From Lonicera japonica (Eukaryota > Streptophyta > Magnoliopsida > Dipsacales > Caprifoliaceae), in NCBI GenBank assembly GCA_021464415.1, contig CM038466.1, positions 51,494,039-51,558,038 on the forward strand: a stretch of DNA of 64,000 nucleotides. Reading direction: 5' to 3'. The notes beneath the pieces were generated by a model that worked only from the letters and a program-made list of their open reading frames with translations, made no database searches and was not told the DNA's origin. Positions 25,037-35,916 of the stretch are shown one piece after another. How positions within the stretch are numbered: position 1 is the first letter of the stretch; each line of letters opens with the position of its first letter. The translations under genes and the position numbers were made by a program.

Positions 25037-25664
25037 ATGTTAGAATTGGGTCATGATTAATTCGACAACTACAGCCTAGTGGGAGCGAATAGCAGTAACT
25101 TATGCGTCATAGAGAAACATTAAGGGAAAAGAAAATTGTGGGATGACAAGAGAGAACGTATTTCTATCATTTCAATATCAACTAAACAAGCATTTTACAT
25201 TTCATCTATATGAAAAAAATATATGTATTGAAAAAATACCCTTACATTGAGTTTTCAACAAACATTCGCACACATTCATGGAATTAAGTGCTTATATATA
25301 GATGCATTACTTACAAGTTAGAAATTTTATACTATTGTTGTCATGTATCCAAATATTGACTAGCCGCAGGTTTCACTATAGCCTTTTGGAATTATAGCAA
25401 CTCTTTACTCAAATGCAACTCCATTTTCTCTTCTTCGATTTGTTCATAGTGCTGAATTCTCTGACTCAAATGCCATTCTTTTTGACTTAGACGTGCCCAA
25501 TTTCCACATTTCAATGTCAACCTTAAGCCCAAAATTTTGAATCTTGAGCCTTTTTGCAACTGGATTACAGTGACCACATTAAAAGGAAAAAACCAACAAG
25601 ATGTAAAATCTTGATGGTGCAAATACACATGCGCTAAGGCCTGAAAAAATGTGCACTGACTCAC
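25037..25664. other. Intergenic or 3' side of the RING-gene remnant
   Basis: A 90-codon minus-strand ORF (25392-25664) starts right at the putative splice donor of the RING exon. It could be intron read-through or terminal coding sequence. It has no recognisable motif. Confidence 0.35.
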
Positions 25665-26938
25665 CTCTTGATTGTAATCTTACAAGGTAGGCAATCTTTC
25701 ATTCATTGCTTCTCATGGAGCACATTACATTTCTCGCAAACGACCAGGTGAGTGCACGATGGGAAGACAACCGATTTATCATCATTCAAGCACATCACAC
25801 AAACTATTAAAAAGTTGTTAGTTTCTTTTATTTTTTTTTAATAGAACACAAGACCATGTATCACATGGCACTTCTTTTTTTCTTTTTCTTTTTTGCTTCG
25901 CGTGGGTTTTGTTTTGGGGAGGGGGGGTCGGCTTTGGTTATAAAGAGAAAATATTATAAAAACAAACAAAATATACAAGATACAAGGGGCATAACCCAAG
26001 AAAATTAGACTAAGAATTCTCTCATCTATTCCTTACTATTTACAATCAAAAGATATCACAACCTTTCGATTCCAAGTCTTAACATAATTCTCAACATTCC
26101 TATGTATACTTGTTTAACATACAAGTTGTTGCAAGGTAAACTTGCCTGAGGCAGTGCCAGCAATTTTTCAAAATGGCTTATTCACTAGCACATTAGGTTG
26201 CGGCTCCTGAGCATCCATACTAGTGTTGCTGGTGCTGATGCTATCAATGCACGCAGCTGCTCTACTAGCCTCTCCCTGAGAACTTCACAGGGGTCTTCTT
26301 GATGGGATGAATCGGGATTTCCATCCCCATCAACACCGGAATTAATGGTGGAGATTAGGAGCGGGAATTGGTCCTGTTAAAGCAAATTAAACAAAAACAG
26401 TCGGGACTAGAAGTGAAAAAGATATTGATTTATTTTAAAAGATATTATAATGCTATAGAAGATCTAAAAGTTTACTTCTAAAAAGGCTATTAACATGTTA
26501 ATCAAACATTCTCATAGTTCAAACAGAAAAAAAAATTCGAAACAATAAGGGAAACGGAAGTGCAACAATGGACAATATTGGGTACGGATTTTCAAGTTGA
26601 AATTGGCAAATCTAATGAAATGAATGTTTTGATTCATAACTACACCATATTTCAGGTAAAAAAAATAGCAAGTTTGGATTACTAACTTCAGGAAAGAAGA
26701 CAATACGAACATAGTTAAATATTAATGTATTGAACAAAAAGATAACAAGTAACTAGATTAATGATTTAATTTAATCACACTTAGGTGTTTGAAATTGAAT
26801 TGCGAATCAAATGCCATGTACATATTAGGATACAGTGTAATTATTTCTAACCTTCATATCCTGCCGCATGAATATCTTCCAGTTGAAATGCCATGAACAA
26901 CGATCTTGTCTCCCCCTTCTAAAATAGCCATTGGCCAT
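25665..26938 (-). pseudogene. Remnant of a spliced RING-finger gene
   Basis: I infer three minus-strand exons. Exon 1 is 26938-26852: ATG plus 29 codons, then a GT donor. Exon 2 starts at 26373 after a ttaacag acceptor and stays open to a stop at 26185-26187; donor uncertain, a GTGCAT site would keep frame. Exon 3 is 25803-25665, with acceptor aatag and donor GTGAG. Exon 3 encodes a C3HC4 RING-HC pattern: CVMC, CTH, VVCEKC and CLPC. Such domains usually act as E3 ubiquitin ligases. An in-frame TGA at 25713-25715 lies between the sixth and seventh metal ligands, so I call it a pseudogene, unless that segment is an intron or a sequence error. Family within RING proteins is not identified. Confidence 0.5.
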
Positions 26939-28881
26939 AGCTAAAGCTAAACTATAATCCGTAGGAAGAAAATTAATTCACATAAGAACTTCTTGTTCTG
27001 TCGATGAAGATAGATGCATATGTATAAAGGTAATAATTGAAAAAAAAGGGGAAAATGCAGCAAAGCCTAAGCACATTTATGCTTGTCAATGAATCATATA
27101 TGGGCCACATCATGTTTTATACAAATCCAATTTGACTAAAAAAATATAACAAATCCGATGCGATCCCTGAATGTGATACCACTAGATATACAAAGTACTA
27201 ATCCATATAAGAATTTGCTAACAAATTGATATCTGGACTACATATCCAACCCAATCCGAAAATTGAAGCAACGTGCATGATCAAATCTTATTGCTAGACC
27301 AAAAATATTGCACAATTTTTATACATTATATATAAATGTGTAAGGATATATATATATATAGGTCTACACACATGCTATATAAATTTGTACGTCAAAACAT
27401 GATGGATTGAATAGCAAATAAACTGGATTGGGATAATACCCATATCCGATTCGTTCATCAAAAGCCTTAACAGATTTGGGTAGACTTTACCATATCTGAC
27501 TAGCCAGAATGAATCTGGACTGGATTCAGGTTTATTGGTTGACAGTCCTAAAATAGAAAAAGGAAAGGAAAATCCATACCTTTCCAAATATGAAAAATTC
27601 ACTCTTTGGAATAGAAATTTTCAATTTATTTGTAAATAGTCAATTTGCTCAAATATAATCAAAATTCATCAAAAATACATAATCTTGACATATAGGTATC
27701 AAAATATTTAGAACATTATCTTGATAAATTTTAGATTAGAAAATACTAGCTCTAAAGTGAATATAATCTTGTGTAGTCGGCATTGATCATAAAACATAAA
27801 GTAAAAGAGATCATTCAAAAACCAAAATCTGTAAGAGAGTGATGTATCCAAGCCAATACACTAATCCTTTAATTGGAAAGCAGCTGTCAAATTAGATTTG
27901 TTCGATATTGTAAAATCTCGATAATAAAGATTTGACAGAAGTTTCTAATTAAATGTCCCTCGGAATTGTTTACAATGTAAAATCGGAAAGAAACTTAAAA
28001 GATGAAAAGTCTAAGCAGATCTTGTAATGGAGAAACTCATTCATGATCCACCAGCCAAGATCTTAATGAATAGACTTCAGGTTTAGAGAATCGCAAGAAA
28101 ATTTACTCAAACAAATTTCACAAGAACCAAGACCCACGTATTATTCAAATGCAAGAAAAATAATCTTTGAACTATGTTTAGTATTCCTAGAGATTATTTG
28201 ATAGATTTTTATCTTTAAAAAACGAGAAGTAAAAACAAAATTTAAATACATAGATACAAAATATTCCACACAACAAATCAAAAACAAATGCTTTAAGCCA
28301 AAAAAGCTATTTTTATGAAAGTAGGTCTTTCTCAAACCAATAGCTATTATCAAATGATCTCTAAAAAAGACAATTGCATACGATTTTAAAGAACACGCTA
28401 ATAACTATTCCAAACTAATGTTCTCAAGAGATATATCAGAAAATAAAAAATTGACACTATGACAATAATGGTAGGGACCTTTGTGCCCCCGTCATTCGAG
28501 ATCTATATGGATCAATTGAAATGACACTCCCATAAATCCCTTAGGAAAAAAGGGACAAATCAAGAATGAAGAAGTATAGAAAGAGATTGATAAGAAACCT
28601 AAACAACTTGAGGCCCCCTGGCATCTAGACGATGCACCGATCTAGCAGGCATACATCAGTTCCCTAAACACACAAACACTGAGTGAGAGAGAGAGAGAGA
28701 GAGAGAGGCGTCGCGAGTTCATGCTCAATTCAACAGAGAAGTTGTTAATTTATAGCATACAACAAAAAACCTAAGAGAGTGAAGGGTTGAGATCTTTTAG
28801 GCAATTATGAGATGGACGACCAAGATTAAATTCAGAGTACTAAACTGATGTGTTATCTTTGAATCGACGAATTGCCTATCG
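26939..28881. other. AT-rich intergenic DNA, pre-insertion flank of the large element
   Basis: No supported gene. A (GA)n microsatellite lies at 28685-28707. ORFs at 27375-27602 and 28141-28353 (minus) have no recognisable features. Confidence 0.45.
28685..28707. repeat. (GA)n microsatellite
   Basis: Perfect GA repeat of about 11 units. Confidence 0.9.
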
Positions 28882-28999
28882 GCAATTGTAGACACCCCGA
28901 TCTGTGACCCCCGCAAGAACCCTAACGACCTACGAGAACTACTGTTTTTGGAGTCCGGGACCCACCTGAGCACCCGAAACTACCCCGGGGGGGGGGGGT

Positions 29000-29207
29000 T
29001 TGTCGCGCGACAATCACTGGTATGTCGCGCGACATTCCCACTATGTCGCACGACAATCCCTCTCTGCGCCCGACCAACCACTTTCTGACACATCACAGTG
29101 TCAGGACCCATCACTTCAGCTGTTTGTCGCACGACATACAGGAATGTCGCGCGACAAACAGATATGTCGCGCAACACTTGCCTTTTTTGGGGAAATGTCG
29201 AGCGACA
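29000..29207 (+). promoter_or_regulatory. Array of seven CGCG palindromes (U3 enhancer candidate)
   Basis: The first site is TTGTCGCGCGACAA, a perfect 14-bp palindrome. Twelve-base cores start at 29001, 29023, 29044, 29125, 29145, 29165 and 29196. Three are perfect TGTCGCGCGACA and the others have one changed base in the middle. The CGCG core is of the kind bound by plant CAMTA factors. Binding here is inference only. Confidence 0.7.
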
Positions 29208-29222
29208 ATCTTCCCCGAGCAG

Positions 29223-29230
29223 TATAAATA
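29223..29230 (+). promoter_or_regulatory. LTR TATA box
   Basis: TATAAATA, 15 nt after the last palindrome. Confidence 0.75.
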
Positions 29231-30413
29231 AGCCAACACCCCCAAGGGTTCAGGGGCAGCAACTTGGATCTAGAAATTCTGAGTTTTAGACTGATTTCAT
29301 TATCAAGTATTCTATATTATCGTCTTATCTCTGAAGAATTATCGGATCTATTCCCGACACTCAACGTGTCCCGTCTCTGGAATCGAATTCTCGAAAATAT
29401 CTGAAAAAGGAAAAGATTATTATCGCCGAAAATCTCTCCGCCGGACTATATTTTCTTTCTTATTATTATTATTCTCGTCGGGAAGGTAAAGAAAGTCTCT
29501 TCTAGTATTTAACATTAAATATCTGTACACTTATTTTATTTCCGTCGTTTTGTCCACGTTTTATTTGAATAAACTTATTGCCAAGTTACAAATAGTCTAT
29601 CATTTTCAAAACAAGAGACCCTGATAAAACCATTTGTAAAACCAGAAGAGTAAATACATTACCATCCGGATAAAATTCTGTTTTCAAACCCGGACCGGTA
29701 AAACTTACTTAGGAATTAAAAACCCGACATATCCCATCTGTTTCATAGATTGCGATACGTCCGGTACTCCTCTCAAGAGTTCCAATTCCATATTGAATTA
29801 GTTCCATTATATAGATCCGGACTTTTTTTTACGAAAATAGTCAAAACCCGAGAAAATCGTCATTATCCGAGAAATAATACGGGAAACTTCATTTCTAAAG
29901 AAAACCACTTTTGTCACTTGTATTTATATTTCTCAAAACGAAATATCGGATCTTGGAACACAAAGTTTTCTATCCCTTGCCCTTTTTTCCCAAGAGTCAG
30001 GGTTTTCATTTAGAAAGTAGTAGGCTATCGGTAAAAGCATCCAAGTTCTTCAACATAAAATAAACACATAAGACCACTAGAGACCGAAAGGGCGGAATGG
30101 GTGCTTAACACCTTCCCAAACCGTAATATAGTTTCCGAACCCTATAGAATCCTGGTTTCGTAGACAAACGTGTAAAGAAAGGCTTATCTGTAGCCTTTCC
30201 TCTTACACGACTATTTTGTCCGTTTTCTCGTAAAACGTACTGGCGACTCTGAACAAATCCCTTTGCATCTAGAAATAGAACATAGGGAAACTTGATATGA
30301 ATCAAGAGAGAAACACTCCTTGCAAATGGAACGACGAAATCCGTTCCGACGTTTCAGACGCCCAAACCAAAACGGGGACGAGACCGGGGGGGTCCATTTG
30401 CGGATTCTCACAG

Positions 30414-30432
30414 TGGCGACTCTGCTGGGGAC
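30414..30432 (+). promoter_or_regulatory. Primer binding site
   Basis: TGGCGACTCTGCTGGGGAC begins two bases after the LTR end. The form is typical of Tat/Ogre-type primer sites. I did not match it to a particular tRNA. Confidence 0.8.
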
Positions 30433-31160
30433 ACTAGAAAACTAGACTCTTATGTGTGGACTTTTGTTTATCTGTTGAATGCTTGCCTTTACTGCTTTCC
30501 ATACTTATGTTAATTGATTGAGAAGAAACTTTTTTCTGAAAATGGGAGTTTTTCAAAAATACGTAATCAAGATAATGATATTTGTAAACCCAACCTTTTT
30601 CGCACGCACTGTCACAAATCATGCATTGGTTCTACGAGTGTGAATTTACCCCAAACCCTCGGAAGTATTATAAGTGAGTAGGGAGTTGGCTTGCTTGGGC
30701 CAACATAAACCGAAAGCATTTACTTCCACTCTCCTTGGCCAAGTACGCCCCCGAGGTATATCGAGTGACGAGAACACTCACGTACCCGGGAAGTATATCA
30801 AAAGGCGCTTGCACGTACCCGCCCCTGGGGTATATCGCAAGGTCTTGCCAATTAGGAGGGAGCCTGAAACCTTAACCGTTCGTACACCTGCGCTGCATAT
30901 AAGATCGAGTCAAGTTAAAACACTTGTCAAACAGCCGTAGGGGATGTACCACCTTACGGCTTACTTTTACACACCCCTTTTAAAATTCGAGGCTCTTCTC
31001 GGCAATTTTTAGTGGTTCTTTTGGCAAAAATCGAGTCGCGTCACAGTCTTCCTTCATCTTCGCCATGTGGTTTCGTCTACAGTCGTGAGGCAACGACAGA
31101 CTGGAAGGTTGGGCCGGCCGTGATCACACCGGAAGACTAGTAAGACCAAGCACACCGAAA
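30433..31160 (+). other. 5' leader of the large element
   Basis: No ORF with known domains (an 88-codon frame at 30674-30940 is unsupported). It carries the 57-bp module at 30669-30725 and repeated short phrases (gtacccg, ggtatatcg) over 30,740-30,850 that suggest small hairpins. Confidence 0.5.
30669..30725 (+). repeat. 57-bp leader module
   Basis: Reverse complement of the modules at 18468-18524 and 19373-19429. As those lie in a minus-strand LTR, all three have the same orientation relative to element transcription. Confidence 0.75.
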
Positions 31161-32141
31161 ATGGCCGATGAACGCGAGAATCGAGAGACAGATCAGAGCC
31201 TAGCCGAGGCATCATCAGCTCAGCCAACCCTAGCCGAAATGCACCGTTTACTCATGACCGTCAGCAGGGATCTGGCAAACCTCACGAACGAGCAACAGGG
31301 TACCCGGATCCGAATAGAAGAATTGTCAGCCGAACGAACTGCTCCACCGGGGTTTGATCGACTACCACCGAATCGAGATCCGAACCAAGGACAGTCTTCA
31401 CAAGTACTCCCCCCAGTTCAAGGAACCAATCCACCCCAAACGGGCCCTATCGTAGCGGGTCCAGTTCAAACCGACCCCAACAATCAGAACCAATGGGCCC
31501 CGGATTCAGGCCCCACTTACCAACAGCAAGAGCCACCCATAGTTTGGCCGCAACCCCAAGTACAACCCGGCTTTGACCCCCAATACCAACCGTGGCCACA
31601 AGTTCCCGCAAGACCCATTCCACCACCGACCCCAGCAGCCCTCCCTAATGAGTACCCAGACATCAACCGACTTCGGGCAGTATATGCAGAATCGGTAATA
31701 GCACGGGGACAGCCCGACGAGGTGTCAAGAGAGAGTGAGGAAATGAAGAAGCTGAAAGAGCAGATGAGGGTCCTGCAGAAGGGGGTGTCCCTGATAAAAG
31801 GAGCAGACGAGATCACAGATATGAATGCCTTCTCCCTCTACCCAGAAGCAAGATTACCCCAGGGATTCAAACTCCCTTCCATCTCCAAGTTCACTGGAAC
31901 CACGCCCCCTAAAACCCATCTACAATCCTACATCAGATCCATGCAAGTGTCCGGTTGTGGAGAGCCAGAATTAGCACAGGCCTTTCACATGACTCTCACG
32001 GGGGCCGCCCTGAGATGGTTTTTTGGCCTGGAAAGGCATCACACACAGACTTGGGGAGATATCGTCAAGGAATTTATGACCAAATACGGGTCCAACAAGG
32101 ATTTGGAAATTACCCGTAAACACCTGGAAATGGCCAAATAG
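31161..32141 (+). pseudogene. gag: gag, N-terminal part, ending at an in-frame TAG
   Basis: Structural capsid-type protein. The start ATG at 31161 follows a non-coding leader. Residues 1-60 are acidic, 60-160 are rich in Pro and Gln, and a short coiled-coil-like EEMKKLKEQMRVLQKG segment follows. From about residue 225 the retrotransposon gag core begins (LPSISKFTGTTPPKTHLQSY, AALRWFFGL, FMTKYGSNKDLEI). The frame stops at TAG 32139-32141 but the same frame continues at once with typical gag sequence (SSDFVTRWREMA). The stop is therefore a point mutation (CAG to TAG fits) rather than a gene end. Deliberate stop suppression cannot be excluded from one copy. Confidence 0.85.
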
Positions 32142-34322
32142 GGCGAGAAAGAAAGCTCCAGCGACTTTGTCACCCGCTGGAGGGAGATGGCCTCCCAAAT
32201 GTCCAAACGACCCGATGAAGAAGAACAGTTGGAAATCATTCAGAAGAACTTCACTCCGACCGTACTGAGTTGCATGGGAAAGCATGTATTCCCACACTTC
32301 AGGGCCCTGTTGAGTATGGGGTCACAAGTAGAGGAAGAATTGGCCAAGAAAGCTGAAACCGATACCAAGAAAGCCGCATACACCGGGAGAAAGACAGCCA
32401 CTACAGCCGTGAATCAAATAAGCTCATACCCCTATCAACAGAACCCCTTTCAACAACCACAACAGCCACCTCCGATGAGTTGGCCCGCACAAGGAGGCAC
32501 TTCGAACACCAAGGACAAGAAAAGGAGAAACTTCTGCACCCTCCCCACTACCCTGGTAAAAAGTCTGGAGCTTCTCCGAAAGGCCGGACTAATCACTCCA
32601 CTCAACCCGCGCCCCCCACCAAACCCTATTCCCAACACCTGGAGAATGAATGAGAATTGTGCGTATCATCAAGCTGCAGGGCATGACACGGAGCGTTGTT
32701 TGACCCTTCGCCATCGTATTCAAGACCTCATTGAAGCCGGAACCATCCCCACACCCGGCGGGCCCAATGTTACCAACAATCCACTTCCTAACCATGCTCC
32801 ACCTGCAGGGATTAACGCCTTGACCACTGATGAAGAAGGCTTCGATCCCGTGGGGCTCATTCGAGATGACCCAGCCTACAGGGCACCCGTTGTACTGCCA
32901 GCAAAGGCTCAAGTTTCCCTGGGCCTCAATCCAATAATTGACCAATGGATGGCCAAAATGAATTTCCTACCCGGGCAGGGTTTAGGAAAGGCAAATCAGG
33001 GGATCTCACAGCCACTTACAATCAAAACCAATCTCGGAAAATCTGGGATAGGATGGACCCAGGATAAGAAGAAACAGTCATGGAAATCCCAAAACCCCCC
33101 CAGGGAGACAATCTGTATGACAGAAACCTCCCCCGGGACTTTCAGTTGGTCGACAGAGCCGGAATCGTCAGGAACTTCAGAGGAATCAGACCCGGCATCC
33201 CTTTGGATCCAACAGATCACCCGTTCAGGAAGCGTATACCAACCACCACCGGCGGATGCTGAGAAAACACCGCCACCTAAGGAAATGGGAGAAGATAGAG
33301 TGCTTGAGCAGTTGAAGAAGACCCAGGCACACATCACCATTTGGGGCCTCTTGGTTGCCTCCAAACCCCACAGGACCGCTTTCATCAAACTTCTGGACGA
33401 GGCCGTGATATCACCGGACTCCACACCCGAACAACTGCCAAACATGATCGGGTCACTTACAGTTCAAAGAAGTCTGTCATTTTCAGATGAAAATCTGTCT
33501 CCATTGGGGAGAAAACACAGCCTGGCTCTCCATATCACCGTCCGAGCCCGAGGGAAGATTCTGCCCCAAGTCCTTATCGACAACGGATCAACCATAAACG
33601 TCTGCCCCCTAAAGACAGCCAGATGCCTAGGCATCTTAGACTCAGAGCTCTCCCCATCAGCTGTGACTGTCAGGGCCTACGACAATACCAGAAGGGCCGT
33701 TCTGGGTTCTCTGAAGCTTGATCTCATGGTCGGTCCCGGAAACTTCCCAGCCGACTTCCAAATCATAGACATTCCCTCCAGCTTTAACCTCCTGCTAGGA
33801 AGAGCATGGCTACATGACATAGGAGCACTCCCCTCCTCTTTGCACCAAAAGATCAAGATACCATTTGAAGGGAACATAATAACCATCCAAGGAGATCCTG
33901 AAAGGACCTTGGCAGATCTGGAGTTACCTGTTTTGGAAATCGGGAGCCAGAGCATACAGTTGGGAGGCTTTTCTTACGAGCCTCAAGTACAAACTCTCAG
34001 CACCCAGATAATCGAATATCTTCCCCCTGACAATATCCCCGGTCTCAGCACCAAGGTTACAAATATGCTGAGAATGATGAAATACTTGCCTAGAGCCTGT
34101 CTGGGAATGGGACAACCAGGACTACTTCAAGCCTTGGAACCAGTAACGAGGTACGAAAGGGAAGGTTTGGGGTACCAACACACTAAAGAAGACGATCAGC
34201 AAAAAAGGGGCCGAGGGCATCAGTATCCGAGTTTCAGCTCCTTGAACGATTTTTTCGTCAAAGAAGGAGAGGACTTCCCCTTTTGTGGTTTTCAGGAGCC
34301 TTGGAGAAACAGCGACGGATAG
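32142..34322 (+). pseudogene. gag C-terminus with zinc knuckle, G-patch and protease
   Basis: Same frame as 31161. Numbering from the ATG at 32187 (711 codons): zinc knuckle at residues 158-171, spacing C-X2-H-X4-H-X4-C, a variant of the retroviral CCHC box. A G-patch-like segment lies at about 250-300 (LPGQGLGKANQGI). The aspartic protease follows, with its catalytic Asp at 465 in LIDNGSTINVCP; DNGS in place of DSGA is common in this lineage. A hydrophobic LLLGRAWLHDIGA follows. The nucleic acid-binding and proteolytic parts are thus intact in sequence, but the polyprotein is split by TAG at 32139 before it and TAG at 34320-34322 after it. Confidence 0.85.
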
Positions 34323-35342
34323 AACCTACCAGGATGGAAAATCTTCTATGAAGATGACCTATATGTCAAGGAAAGCATCGAACACAGTTTCTCCACCAAA
34401 TTGACATTCGGGTTGAAAGAAGGAAATAAAGACAAGAAAGATGAGGAGGAAGAAATGATCGGAGATCTCTTCGACATCATGGCTCTAGGGGATGACGAGC
34501 CAAGGGATGACCCTGTACACCTGATATACGCTGATCCAGACTACCAAAGAGAAGGGGGAAAGAGTGAAATTGTAAGGGTGAGAGGTGACAGTGAGAGTAA
34601 GGCTAGGGAAGAGCCACTCCTAGATTTACTTTTTAAACTTGTACCTGTAAACACTATTATCAATGAAGAAGATTCTGTTTTTCGTTATCCTGTTATTTGT
34701 AATTCTGTAATAGCTTATAAAGAGTTAGAAAGACTGAACGAGCACCCTGAACGGGAGGAACAGCGTATACAGAGCGAGGAAGGAGACACTCTCGAAATTA
34801 ACCTCGGGACAGAAGAGGAAAGAAAGGAGGTCCGCATTGGGACAAGTCTGAATGAAACAGAAAAAGAGGAATTCACACAAACTCTGAAAGAGTACGTGGA
34901 TGTCTTCGCCTGGTCTTATGTGGATATGCCAGGATTGAACAGTCAGATAGTCATGCACAAGATACATACCAAGCCAGAGTTCAGACCTGTCAAGCAAAAG
35001 TTAAGGAAACTTACGCCAGAATGGTCCCTGAAAGTAAAGGAAGAAGTGATGAAACAACTGAGTGTAGGGTTTTTGCGGGTGATCGATTACCCTTCATGGT
35101 TAGCCAACATTGTGCCCGTTCCAAAGGCAAATGGGAAGGTCCGCATGTGTGTGGATTACCGGGATCTTAACAAGGCTTGTCTGAAAGACGATTTCCCATT
35201 GCCCAACATCGATTTGATAATAGACAACACTGCTAACCACGCCCTGAAGTCATTTGTGGATGGTTTTGCCGGGTATAACCAGATCAAGATGCACCCGGAT
35301 CACCAGGAGAAAACGGCATTCATCACACCATGGGGAACATAA
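34323..35342 (+). pseudogene. Linker and N-terminal half of reverse transcriptase
   Basis: The same frame continues after the TAG at 34320; the first Met is at 34401. The first 160 residues are an acidic linker rich in Glu and Asp. RT then starts (YVDVFAWSYVDMPGL, FRPVKQKLRKL, SWLANIVPVPKANGKVRMCV with DYRDLNKA, FVDGFAGYNQIKM). The frame ends at TAA 35340-35342 after TPWGT, in the middle of a motif normally continuing to the MPFGL box, which is present just downstream in the same frame. It is therefore a disabling mutation. Confidence 0.85.
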
Positions 35343-35916
35343 TGCTACACTGTTATGCCATTTGGGCTGAAGAACGCCGGGGCAACCTATCAGAGAGCAG
35401 CCACCGCTATTTTCCACGATATGATCCACAAAGAAGTAGAGGTGTATGTGGACGACATGATAATCAAATCAAAGGAGAGGGAAGGTCACATACCAGCCCT
35501 GCGAACCTTTTTCGACCGGCTTCGCCAGTACCAGATGACACTCAATCCGCAGAAATGTGTTCGGAGTGACCAAGGGAAAACTCCTAGGTTATGTTGTCAG
35601 TAAGAAAGGAATCGAGGTAGACCCTGCCATGGTTCAAGCTATCCAAGAAATGCCTAAACCTCGTACCGAGAAAGAAGTCCGGGGATTTTTGGGTAATCTG
35701 CAGTACATCAGTAGATTCATCTCTTAGCTCACTCAGACTTGCGAGCCCATCTTCAAACTCCTAAGGAAATCTTCACCGGGAGAGTGGGACGTTCAGTGCC
35801 AGGAAGCTTTTGATAGAATCAAGGAATATCTCTCCAACCCCCCAGTATTAGCCCCACCACAAACCGGACTACCATTAATCTTATACCTAACCGTCACTGA
35901 TTCAGCCGCGGGAGCA
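35343..35916 (+). pseudogene. RT catalytic centre to first RNase H, frameshifted
   Basis: MPFGLKNAGATYQRA starts at 35355. The polymerase active site YVDD is encoded at 35445-35456. Near 35,560-35,565 (tgtgttcggagtg) the frame changes: downstream coding (GKLLGYVVSKKGIEVDP, VRGFLGNLQYISRFIS) needs another phase, so a small indel occurred here. TAG at 35725-35727 then interrupts the RT thumb/connection (CAG to TAG fits). From 35,728 the frame is open into the long ORF starting at 35917 (QEAFDRIKEYLS, TDSAAGAMLAQ). Confidence 0.85.

Larger units (their letters stand above)
28887..30412 (+). repeat. 5' LTR
   Basis: TGTAGACACCCC start, ggattctcaca end, 1,526 bp. Seven CGCG palindromes (29000-29207), then TATAAATA (29223-29230). 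The phrase cgtcgggaaggtaaag near 29,475 and the block agaccgaaagggcggaatgg near 30,080 are shared with the other Tat-type LTRs of the window. Confidence 0.92.

Noticed and set aside
29000..29207. Regularly spaced palindromic repeats that look CRISPR-like
   Set aside because: Spacers are short, uneven and partly repeated, the setting is an LTR promoter in a plant genome, and there are no cas genes.
32589..33445. Minus-strand ORFs of 118 and 149 codons opposite gag-protease
   Set aside because: Shadow frames of the sense coding sequence with no known motif.
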